Assembly (NCBI GenBank): GCA_947652115.1
Contig: OX393563.1
Location: forward strand, 29,133,103-29,197,102
From: Blastomussa wellsi
Lineage: Eukaryota > Cnidaria > Anthozoa > Scleractinia > Plerogyridae
Length of the DNA: 64,000 nucleotides
Direction: 5' to 3'
The notes under the pieces are model-generated. The model had not been told where the DNA came from and did not search any database. It was given only the letters and a program-made list of their open reading frames with translations. How positions within the stretch are numbered: the stretch's first letter is position 1; every line of letters starts with the position of its first letter. Made by a program: the position numbers and the translations under genes. Positions 24,269 through 33,700 of the stretch are shown one piece after another.

Positions 24269-27200
24269 TGAAGTATAACAATATAATTTGGTTTTATCAA
24301 CTGGGTTGATAATGTCAATTGGCCATCGTAACGAGATTCAAGAGCTGACGTTTCGAGCGTTTCGAGCGTTAGCCCTTCGTCGGAGCGAATCCAGTCGTAA
24401 ATGCCAATGCCGGATTCACTCCGACGAAGGGCTAATGCTCGAAATGTCAGCTCTTGAATCTCTTTACGGTGGCCAATTGACATTATCAACCCAGTTGATA
24501 AAACCAAATTATACTGCAAGAGTAGTTTCTTGTATTTCCAATAGGGAAGAGTAGTTTCAACGCTGCAAATAACTTTATTCCCATGAAAGGATGTGTGTCT
24601 GACTAAGTCACCATTTTGTATCGGACAAAACTATGGCAAGATCAGACGTGAGTGCTGCATGTTCAATAATGAATTGTCAAGGCAAAGCATTGGCATTTGC
24701 AGTGGAAGGCAAACAAAATTGTCCAAACATTTTGTCTAACCACAGTTACAAAGTCACTGGACATTGGCAAATTTTGGTCAGCCAATGTCTGAACTGTTTT
24801 TTTGCAACCCCTGCAATTCCAAACAAAGGAGAGTAAAGAGAGGTTGATTCAAAGTTCAAGTTATTTCCCTGAACCTTAACCTAAGTGTGGCCACCCAACA
24901 ATTTTTTTGACAAGTTATAATTAGCCAATCAGAGACTGCGAATTTGTTTGAGCTGTCCCACCTCCTTGCAATGTTCAAAGCTGTTGTCACGAAACCTGTC
25001 GCGCTTTTAACAAGGGTGCGGGACAACTCAAACAAATTTGTGCTCTCTGATTGGCTAACTTGTCAAAAAAGTTTGTTGGGTGGCCACACTAAGACACGTT
25101 GCGCTGTAAAACTAGGTTTGCAATATTAAGAAAATAGGCGATATAAATGATGATGATGATGACAAACATCATAGAAAGTTCCGACAAGCAGCTAGAACAC
25201 AACTTCAGACCCCTTGACTCAACAGGCGATGTATACTCCTTTAAAACTTGAACAAGAAGTCTTATAACTTTTACCAATTGGCATGATGAGGATGCATGCA
25301 GCATCAAACTCATTTGAATATAGACCCGTACCTCCATGAATAATACCATAACCTGTACCAACAGCCAGCCACATGTTAGGGACATCAAATGCAGGTCCGG
25401 TCACCGACAGCACATCAGGACTGTAAGTAATAGGACCAGCCACGACACTTGCAATGTTCGCCTCTGCCAGCACAGGTATACGCTCCATTGCCATGGCTGT
25501 ATTATCGCTGATTCTATCCAAGTCACTTTCGAACAGTTCCTTCCCAAAGCCTGGAGTCACACTATCCCACCTTCAAATCAAAAATTTAATGACTAAAATT
25601 TCCAAAGTTTATTGTAAGGTGAATTATAAAATTAATGGTCACTTCTCTCAGGACACTAACAGTTAAATTACCTTTAAATAACATATTGGAAAAAGATCTC
25701 CAAAATAAAAATGTCATCAAGGATCAAAAGCAACATTAATAATAAGTTGGATTTATCTAACGTAAATATTATTTTGTGTTGTGACAACTATTGCCTGTTA
25801 TAAGCTATTGTGCAGCTGTACACTGTAAGCCTGTTTAGGTTTCATTTATCATCTTCTTGTATGGATCTTTTCTAATGTATCATAAATTTTGATGGCTGCA
25901 ACAACAACAACACCAAGAAGTAGCCAACTAATGAGATGTATTCATGTACAATAATTGTTTCGCTGTAATTAGTTTAAAGGTCCCGAAATTTCAAGGGAGT
26001 TCATTACTGATAAGTCGTTAAACAAGAGATTTCCTGAAAACCAGGGACTGGGGATGTAAAGCTGCAGCTTACATGTACTTACGTTCAGTAATCATCAACT
26101 GAAGCAGCACATGTCCAGTACGAATATTAACGTTCATTATATATACAATTATTTAAAATTAACCCCAGAAGATCACTTAATGAAAGCTACAACTTGAAGC
26201 TGAACTTTCCAAGTTAAAATTCAAATTTGACAACAAAGTCATGAGCAATGTACCATTCATCTTGTAACTTCATCTTGTCTGGATGTTCGTAAGGTCCAAA
26301 CAACAAGCCCTGCCTCTCCTGGCGGCAGTAGTAAGACCCTTCGAGATCTCTTATGACAGGTACTTCATGCTCAAGTGCTGCAACTTCGGGAATGGTGGAT
26401 GTGACAACATACTGATGGTGAATGGCTGCAAGCGGCAGATCCATCCCTGCCATGCGGCCAACTTCACGACCCCAGAACCCTAAGAATTACATCAGCGGAT
26501 GTCAGTTCACAATACTGGAGGGGAAGGGGGCATGGGACATACTTCAATAGACCAATTCCGATATATTAATATTCTAACATGTTGCCGAGGCTTAGGGGAA
26601 TAAAATAAAAGATTTTGCATCGAGGCTTAGGGATGAATACATAATTTCTTTTGTTTCATTCCCCCAAGCCTCGGCGTCATGTTAGAATTTTAATATATCG
26701 GAATTGGTCTATTTGGCCATGACCACCCCCCCCCCACTTCACCCACATAGCGAAATTCAGTGTGACTCCCCCCCCCCCCCTTGAAAAATCCTGGCTATGC
26801 CCCTGTTGACCTTTCCAGCTTGACTCCAAGGGGTATAAAGCACCTCCACTGACATAGCTCTTGGAATCACTGGGTCACATAAATCACTCAGCTGCATCAA
26901 TGAAGCAGTACCAATGAGTTTCAGTTACTGGATGGTGTTTTTAGTCACTAAGACAAAATCTTGGAATTTTGCTTTAGTTACCATTTTTCAAGACAAATTC
27001 TATTTAGACACTTATGATGTACTGTACTGAAAAACAACCTTACAAGTACCTGCAGCATTAACGACTTGTTTAGCCCTAATGGTGCCATGTTCAGTTCCCA
27101 CATCCCATCGTCCATCTGTTCTGTAGTTAAGAGAGGTGACTGGAGCGGGCATATAAAGATCAGCGCCATACTTTCTGGCTCCAATAGCCAGCGCTTGCGT

Positions 27201-30021
27201 CAGTGAGTACGGATCAATGTGACCATCATCTAACAACAAAATAAGTTTAAGTTTGTTCTTAGTTCTCAAAAATGTAAATCTCTTTTATTAACAATTTTCT
27301 CTTTTGGCCTTGGAGTACAACTCCCCCCCCCCCCCCCCCCAACTACTTGATTGTATGCTACTGCTTGATGTAATGTACATAGTTATTGTATAATTGCAAA
27401 TGAAAGTTAATTCAGTGGTCAAACTTACTCTTAGCCTTTATAATTAAACCTAACCTGGGTTGAACAGGCCACCTAGGACGTCATCCATTTTAAGAAGCGG
27501 GTGCATTTTTGCAATTTCATCAGGAGTGACCAGCCACTGTGGCGCTTTGTGCCATCCCTGTCGTTGCATCTGGTATTTAGCTTCATCCATGCGTTCAGGA
27601 GTTGTACACAGCCTCAAACTCCCTGGCTTGTGAAAACCTACATTCTTTAAAACAAAAACCTAATTAGTACTTATTGACAAAATAAAGCAAAATGGATAAT
27701 TTATTAAAAAGCTGGCTTCAATCAGAAATCTTCGAATCCGAATGTTTTTCTAACTATAATGGTTAACACAACATAATGGAGTAAGCTCTCAATGCAACCA
27801 TGAGCTTTCATGGAAGCTGGCAAATCCTTGGTTTGAATTCATTCTTCATCTGCAATCATGACCACACACTTCACCAACATGCTACCAAAATACATGTACT
27901 GGACACTGCACAGAAATGTAACACTTTATATAGCCAGTTTCCAGTTCTGCTAAGAGATTTTCTAGCCAGCTATCAGCTATGATTTAACCCTCTTACCCTC
28001 TACTTTTTATCTAGCTCTACTCACAATTCCTACTTACCTGTCCTGTTTCCTCTTCTAGTTTTGAGTACAGTTGAAGGCTATAATAGTGAATGTGTTTCAG
28101 GTTTATCCCAGGATGAAAATATGTAGTAAGTCCTGCCTAAAACATGAATTGGAGGAAATGTGATTGTATAATTAAAAATTATTTTCATATTCATTGGTTC
28201 ATTTGTAAATCTACTTGTAAGTAACTAAAATATTAATAATGAAAATAAATTATGAGTACAAGTAATACTAACTCTAAATTGGAACAAGTACAAATATTCA
28301 GGGAGAAATCAGTGAGAGGAGAGTCATAAATTTATCTTGAAATAGGCTGAGGATGCAGTGCAAGGCCAATTGGAAGTTACAAACACAATAAATTAAAACC
28401 TGTAAATTGACATGCACATGATCTCATCAATTACATGACAAATAAGCACATTCAGAACCAATCAAAATCAAGAATGCTGTTACATGTATATATACTGTAG
28501 ATACAAAATTTTATGTGACAAATAGGAACTGCAGCTGTCTCCCATTGTTCATGACAGGAGTCAAGGGACAAAACAGGATTTTACTAACTGCGTGCCATGT
28601 TGATCCAGCAGTTAATTCAGATTTTTCTAAGAGTACAACATCCTTCACGCCCTGTTTGGCCAGATGATATGCGATACTAGTGCCCAGGACACCACCACCA
28701 ATCACAACAACTTCAGCATCTTCTTTCAGATGCTTGTTTAGTTTAGAAGTGCTGTGGAATAAATGATCAAAAACAAAGGTTAAGTTGTTTTCTTTTTTCA
28801 GCAGTGTCAACCATATTCTCTGACGAGTCTGTGTAAAAAAGTAGGAAAAAATGTGGAAGGGTACTCTATTGACCTATCAACATCCTGAGCAGCACTTGTA
28901 AGTGAACAAGTCTTTAAGTATCAGTCAAATTGAAGCTTCAACACCCCCCCACCCTCCTTCGGCAACTCCCCTGGCAGTTGAAATTTTGGCAAATTTTTGT
29001 TTCAACTCCCCCCTCCCTTGCCAAAAAAGCTGTTCAAATGCCCCCACTCCCGGGAAAATTAATAAGTGACCAGATTACCGTTTCAACTTTATTGTAGCTT
29101 CTATTATGTTCCTGAAGTCGAGATCAAATGCAGTAATCAAACTGCCACAGAAGCCTAACATCTGTTGGTGCGGGAACGCAATAATATCTCAGCCACTCAA
29201 ATATCTAAAGGATGTCTAAAGCCTTAGTCCTTTGCTTTTAACCAAGCCGCCAAGAAGCTGCAATCTGTTACTTTCAAAACCTCAAAACTCACCATGTCGG
29301 CCTCCGCCATGATTTATCAACCCACATGGAATCACCGGGGCACGTAACATGAAAATTCCCCACCTTTTATGAGTGAGGATCAAATTCCCCACCCACGGGG
29401 AAAGCAAAGGCTTCAAATGCCTGGGGTACGCCCCGGGGCTGGGGGATGTCGAAGCTTCAATTTGACTGGTACATTAGCTGTTAATAATTGTTTAGCATAA
29501 AATTAAATCAAATTGAAGATCGTTTGGCATGAAAACCTTATTGTGTGATCTCTGTGTGGTGTTTATAGTTTGTGTGCTGTTGATCCATATTTTGGCCTGA
29601 AAACTATAAGTTATACAAATTTACTGCACTGTAGTTGCCCTGAAGTTTAAAACGAAAACAATGAAGTTTACCCATAAAAAAAAATATTTATAAATTATAT
29701 TACAATGATCAACCAGTGTAAATCAAAGATCAGCAGTCCTAAGTCTAAAAATTTGACTGAAGCTGACCAGGTGATAATTAATATTTGTTGACAAAAAAGA
29801 CAGCACACGGTAAACCTCGTTTTACGAGATCCGTGATCAAAGATTCCTGGAGATTTTGTAGATTTGCACAAAAGCACGTATAATCAGACCTACCTTGAAT
29901 CTGAGGTGCTATGACGCCACGATGTACATGAAAGAAAGGCACATCGTCTAGGGCATGTTTCGACGCCATAGCCTCGAGATATTCCACGCAGTAGACTTCC
30001 AACTCGAAGCAAAGACGCCAT
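12546..30021 (-). CDS. DMGDH: dimethylglycine dehydrogenase, mitochondrial (complete, 15 exons, 873 aa)
   Basis: FAD- and folate-dependent matrix enzyme that oxidises dimethylglycine to sarcosine. Exons in transcript order: 29894-30021, 28589-28751, 28038-28136, 27455-27644, 27050-27229, 26254-26479, 25332-25570, 23800-24011, 22908-23165, 22028-22158, 20911-21128, 15808-15965, 15210-15269, 13707-13841, 12546-12770. Phases close to 874 codons (human 866 aa). The first ~42 residues are Arg/Ser-rich and lack acids at the start ([17 protein letters not shown]), as in a mitochondrial presequence. Then come the FAD motif VIGGGVLG (residues 59-66), GSTWHA with the covalent FAD histidine (His96), the oxidoreductase domain, and GCV_T folate domain signatures ([29 protein letters not shown]). 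It starts head to head with BHMT-B and ends facing BHMT-A. Sarcosine dehydrogenase is the main alternative; residue-level resemblance favours DMGDH. No lesion was seen. Confidence 0.93.
13047..13190. repeat. palindromic repeat
   Basis: A core hairpin CCGGCGAATCC / GGATTCGCCGG (13106-13140) is enclosed by longer, imperfect inverted flanks containing tgatctagatcac and gtgatctc. MITE-like, with no coding content. It lies in the last DMGDH intron. Confidence 0.5.
13372..13545. mobile_element. dispersed repeat related to 24228-24511 and 48330-48548 (single-arm copy)
   Basis: It shares the blocks gtttctaaagaaactgtggt, ttggttttatcaactgggtt and gctgacgtttcgagcgttag with the two hairpin copies but lacks the second arm. 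A small palindrome GGAGCGAATGGA/TCCATTCGCTCC follows it. See the copy at 24228 for the proposed origin. Confidence 0.6.
14822..14962. mobile_element. MITE with GTTTTCACATGACGTC-type terminus
   Basis: The left end gagtgttttcacatgacgtc and the right end cacgtgtgtgaaaatactc are imperfect inverted copies, with AT-rich sequence between. I recall this as a repeat seen often in coral genomes; that recall was not checked. It lies in a DMGDH intron. Confidence 0.45.
16623..16793 (-). CDS. possible small ORF divergent from the SAP-domain pseudogene
   Basis: The frame starts with an ATG in an ATGGCGGCG context at 16793 and runs 56 codons to TGA. The composition looks coding-like ([18 protein letters not shown] at the start), but no domain is recognised. 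It points away from the plus-strand gene beginning at 16925, with about 130 bp between the start codons. It could be the first exon of a longer minus-strand transcript of the intron-resident unit, or chance. Confidence 0.3.
   Translation of the reverse strand: MAAKTTFLSTSAAFFDEHVNKEDFKNGGTAFEILLKCTKLDGSWKNFGIEESTYYE
16925..19439 (+). pseudogene. transposon-type coiled-coil/SAP-domain protein, interrupted by two frameshifts
   Basis: From ATG 16925 ([15 protein letters not shown]) an open frame runs to 18376. Homogeneous-looking sequence then continues in two further frames, about 18295-18800 and 18790-19439, ending at TAA. Layout: N-terminal region, long Glu/Lys coiled coil (about 17380-17520), a central region with a cysteine pair CLWCKVHK just after the first break, a hydrophobic block [17 protein letters not shown], and a C-terminal SAP-like motif (about 19330-19430). 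The type recalls large uncharacterised proteins that are multicopy in sponges and cnidarians; I cannot name the transposon family. The first break fits loss of one unit of a 7-bp tandem repeat. It lies inside a DMGDH intron on the opposite strand and ends 46 bp before the chromodomain gene ends. Confidence 0.7.
19486..20487 (-). CDS. chromodomain protein, 3 exons, 227 aa, inside a DMGDH intron
   Basis: Exons: 20314-20487, 20143-20231, 19486-19906; splice sites are canonical and phases close to 228 codons. The N terminus is basic (KKKKRFRGK at about 37-45). A chromodomain spans about residues 47-88: [11 protein letters not shown], then [22 protein letters not shown], which is the aromatic-cage signature of the family. 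The C-terminal 140 residues are not recognised. The frame is intact, unlike the neighbour it faces. Either gene may belong to one mobile unit, or this one may be a domesticated or host gene. The start codon lies in AAGATGGCGGCC, a YY1-type motif. Chromodomains bind methylated histone H3; a targeting role is inference only. Confidence 0.7.
21340..21790 (+). mobile_element. Penelope-like element remnant (GIY-YIG endonuclease domain)
   Basis: A frame open from about 21358 to 21650 reads [19 protein letters not shown], then EHKRAT, NNHIAEH and LTLESWFT. This is the arrangement of the C-terminal GIY-YIG nuclease of Penelope-like retroelements, with YIG changed to YNG. It ends TTTGM followed by TAA, and the trailing sequence includes gttgaaacgtcagtc. 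The reverse transcriptase part is absent, so the copy is 5'-truncated. It lies in a DMGDH intron, antisense to the gene. Confidence 0.7.
21940..22005. repeat. GAT/GGT-rich simple repeat
   Basis: An imperfect tandem run of gatgatgg / ggtgac / gatgatgat units beside the 3' edge of a DMGDH exon. It produces acidic or serine-rich spurious frames on both strands. Confidence 0.7.
24228..24511. mobile_element. hairpin retroelement-like repeat with 14-bp target duplication
   Basis: The arms contain ttggttttatcaactgggtt and its complement, meeting near the repeated block cgtttcgagcgtttcgagcg. The 14-bp direct repeat TACTGCAAGAGTAG flanks it exactly (24214-24227, 24512-24525). A duplication this long is typical of target-primed insertion rather than transposase cutting. 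The block gctcgaaatgtcag resembles the gttgaaacgtcag seen after the Penelope-like fragment, so a nonautonomous Penelope derivative is proposed. Related copies lie at 13372 and 48330. Confidence 0.65.
24885..25089. mobile_element. 205-bp Harbinger-type MITE
   Basis: Inverted termini GTGTGGCCACCCAACAA extend as nearly 80 bp of complementary arm. TAA flanks both ends (24882-24884, 25090-25092). A 3-bp TAA target duplication is the hallmark of PIF/Harbinger elements. It lies in a DMGDH intron. Confidence 0.75.
26550..26709. mobile_element. 160-bp MITE with TA target
   Basis: The inverted arms start gaccaattccgatatattaa and are about 45 bp long, including the pair ccgaggctt / aagcctcgg. TA dinucleotides sit directly outside both ends, fitting a Tc1/mariner-type target. 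It lies in a DMGDH intron just upstream of exon 6. Confidence 0.65.
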
Positions 30022-30712
30022 GTTTACATCTTCAATGACAACTACAACAAGTTTCTGGCAGTGTTTCAGAAGTAAATGAATCTGCGCTGTCGTTCAATCG
30101 CAGCGAGCCAATCACGAGTCACCACTGGAAGCGTTGACCAATGAAAACGTAGGATACGTAAAAAAAAAAGACAACCCTTCCAGCAACAGCAGTAATGCTT
30201 TGTGCGTGGCGCGAAACTTGTAAAACGCGCTTTACGGGACTGAACGGGAAGAAGAAACAACAGGAAAAACACGCACAACTACTTCGAGTACGAAGTAAAC
30301 TGGTGCCTAAAACACCTTCTTTGGAAGATCGGCAGCCTGCGAGAGCAGACGAATTTTTTTGGTTCTAGTCTCAGAGCCAAAGAAATCGTCTGCTCTCGCA
30401 GGCTAGAAGATTAGGGACTTTTGGAACAATTCTGACCATTTTGCCAACCTCATAAACGAGAGTGTGTGACACGCCGTACAATACCCACCCCCTTCCCCTC
30501 CCTCATAATCATCGCTTTTTGACCCTTCTCAGTTCCGTGACTAATTTTACACGGGTAACACAACGGGCTTGTAGTAAATATATTATTTCAAAATTATTTG
30601 GCCCGGAACCTTCCACCCCAATATAATAAACAAAGAAATTTCGCAACACTGATTGCAATAGACCTTCTGCAACTCCGACCGGATCCGTCGACGCAGACCC
30701 TTTCTTGAAACG
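30022..30712. promoter_or_regulatory. shared divergent promoter region of DMGDH and BHMT-B
   Basis: Start codons of DMGDH (30021, -) and BHMT-B (30713, +) face away from each other across 691 bp. Two CCAAT boxes lie at 30108-30112 and 30138-30142, close to the DMGDH start, and no TATA box is evident near either start; CCAAT without TATA is common in bidirectional promoters. A 74-bp MITE (30333-30406) sits in the middle. Core promoter positions cannot be fixed from sequence alone. Confidence 0.6.
30333..30406. mobile_element. 74-bp hAT-like mini-MITE inside the DMGDH/BHMT-B promoter
   Basis: The ends are CAGCCTGCGAGAGCAGACGA and the complementary TCGTCTGCTCTCGCAGGCTAG, forming one strong hairpin. 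The flanking octamers AAGATCGG and AAGATTAG match at six of eight positions, an aged 8-bp duplication. Terminal structure (5' C, 3' AG) is the same as at 8115-8292. Confidence 0.65.
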
Positions 30713-33700
30713 ATGTCCGGGGTAGGTACAGGTCGATATTCAATCGTAGATGAAACTCAAGCTGCTGTTTGTTCGTTTCTTCGTGCGATTGTGATTGTGA
30801 TAATTCTTTGCAGAAGCGAGGTATTCTGGAGAGGTTGGATGCTGGAGAGCTTGTTATCGGCGATGGAGGTTTTCTCTATTGTATGGAGAGACGGGGATAT
30901 GTTAAAGCTGGAGCTTGGACACCAGAAGCAACTGTGGAACATCCAGAAGCCGGTCAGTGGAAATTAACTAGAGCTTTTCTAATTTGTGATATTTAATATC
31001 GAATATGCGGTATAAGGCAAAACTCAGTCTTTCTCTTGTACGCTCAACAGAAGAAATATTGTGACAGGCTCTAGGTAAAAATGTGAGTTATTTAAAGTAA
31101 GGTAAATCAATTTTATTTAAGATTTGCTAAAAGGTGTTGTAAATTATTCCCATACAAACTCTTATATTTTTGCCATGACAGCCATTGTGCAGTATGATCC
31201 TGATCACAAAGTGAGCTTGGGCTGCCTGTGGTCACGCAAGCCAATCTCACTCACTCATCCCCATTCGAAACATTGAGACCCGTGCGAGCCGGGGGCATAA
31301 TCGTACGGGCAATTTTTTCCAGGGGGGGGGGGGGGTGGAGGTTTCAGATACCCCAAGTCCACGGGTACCCGTACTCCTATGCCCATTGCGGCTGGCGCAA
31401 AGGGCAGGCACAAAATTCTTCCATTTTAACCGGCCTTTTACACTCCTTTCGGCTAAGCTCCAAAACGATCTGCATGACCAAATTTTGGGAGTGATCGAAT
31501 GAAGTAGTTTTAGAGACCGGATTTTCTTTTGATTATCTGTCTTTGCAGTGCGACAGCTCCACAGGGAATTCCTGAGGGCAGGAGCGGATGTAATGCAAAC
31601 TTTTACGTTTTATGCTAGTGAAGACAAGCTGGAAAATCGCGGTCACACGGCTGGAAACATTGGGGTAATGTTAATCTCCTTCGCAGTCGTTCTTTGGGAT
31701 GTCACACAACGCTCGTTATTGTTTTTGGGAGAGCATTGCGTGACATCCCATGAATGGCTACGATGGAAGCCGACTATTTGCACGTAATCAGTAAACTGCG
31801 TTTTCCTGGATTATTTCAGTTCCTCTTTCAGAATAATCACACTCGCTAATAGAGTCAATAGAAATAGCCATTAATTTACAGAGGGGGAAAGTGACGTGTT
31901 AGAAAAGTTGAGATACAGACCTAAAACGTTTATAAGTTATATTAGATGTACTAACTTCTGGTAATATCAGTATATTGTTTCGACTAAAAATCCAGTTTAT
32001 GAACATACTTTACTAGGAAAAGTATAAGTGAAAACTGCAAAGGACCGCGAACGATAATGCTGCCAACTTACGTAGGTTCTGCAAGAGACCTATCGGCCAA
32101 AAAATGAACTGTAACCGTAACACCATCTAAACTGGGTTGAAAATTCAATTTTTAACGTGTGTAGTATTCAGCCTTCTAGTTTTTATGGTGTTAACTAGGA
32201 ACATCGGAACAGCCAACCGCTAAATTAAATGGCTGCTTATTAAATAAAATAGCTAATTGCTATTATGTAATTGCTAAAATATAAGCCACAAACTGCTTAC
32301 TGCATATGGCCTAGTGCACGAGTGAAAAGTGCTTGGAAAAGGCCCGCCACACGTCACTTTCCCGCGCGCAAGCTTTGTTCAAAATTTCTGGACTTACGTA
32401 AAAATGAAATCGTCATTCCTCCCAAAATAATTTCATTATTCCAGCAGCGAAATAGCCATTACTGTTATTCCCTTATTCTTCTTCATCCCCCGATACTTCT
32501 GTGTAAGACTGTGTTATTGATGCTCAGGGGCGGATCGAGCGAGAGGCACCCCTCCCTGAGTTGGTCTGCGACTTTCTAATGTAACAAGTATTCTGCTTAC
32601 GTCACCCATTAGCTACGTCATTCGTTATTGGTGCACCCCCTCCTGAGAAAAATCCTGGATCCGCCCCTAATGTTTTTATTTCGCTTGTAACAGTACGAAA
32701 CCATAAACCAAGCCGCCTGTGATCTAGCCAAGGAAGTAGCCAGCGAAGGGGATGCTCTTGTGGCGGGAAACATTTCCCAAGTGCCAGCGTATCTAACAGG
32801 GCTTGGAAAGGAAGCAGTCCAGAAAGAATTCAAAAAACAAACCGATGTTTTTGTGAAGAATGATGTCGACTTCTTGATAGGGGAGGTAATTATACCATAA
32901 AAGTTGGGGCGTTAAAAATACATTACTTACGCAAAAAATATATATATATATATATATATTTTCTTGCTCAAATAGCGTTACTTTTTCAGGGTAATGAGGT
33001 TTATACTAACAGGTGGCGTTTGTCTTCTGTACCACTTTTGCTAAGTTCTTCCATATGAGCCGCTTAGCGGAGTGTTTCTAGCAACTCCGAGGGACATTCT
33101 TTTGCGTGTTTGATACATTTTCTCGATAGAAATTAAAATCAAAACGTACACGAAGAAATAGAATTGTTAAATTCTGTTTTATAACAAACCACTGGCATTA
33201 TTTCTTCTGGTGTAACTTGGTAAACTAATCTAGAAGGAAAATGCTGTCATGAACGCAGATTATTCATAATCACAGCTCATTAAATTGTTTTAGCTATTTA
33301 GGTTTGTTGAGCAAGCCGAATGGGCCACAGAGGTGATGAAGGCTACAGGCAAACCAGTCGCCGTGTGTTTGTCCGTCAGCCTCGCTGGAGACATGAATGG
33401 TGTTCCACCCGGCGAAGGTGCTGTGAGAGTAGCTCGCGCTGGTACGTGCTCCCTTTCAGCGGCCTGTTGTATTCAGAAACACCCACCTAACGATCAAGCA
33501 CCGCGTTCCCTGTTGCCCGCCTTTTGCGCAGCTCAACGGTAACAGTAAACGTTATCGACTGGCAACCTATAATTCCTGTAATATAAATTCACAGGGTTAC
33601 TGTTAGATCACCAATTGTTAGCTAGCCTCTTTGTTTTCTCCAAGCAAATTGGCAAAATGCTATGTTGAGCTTGTTGTATGCATGTTTCATAGGACCCACA

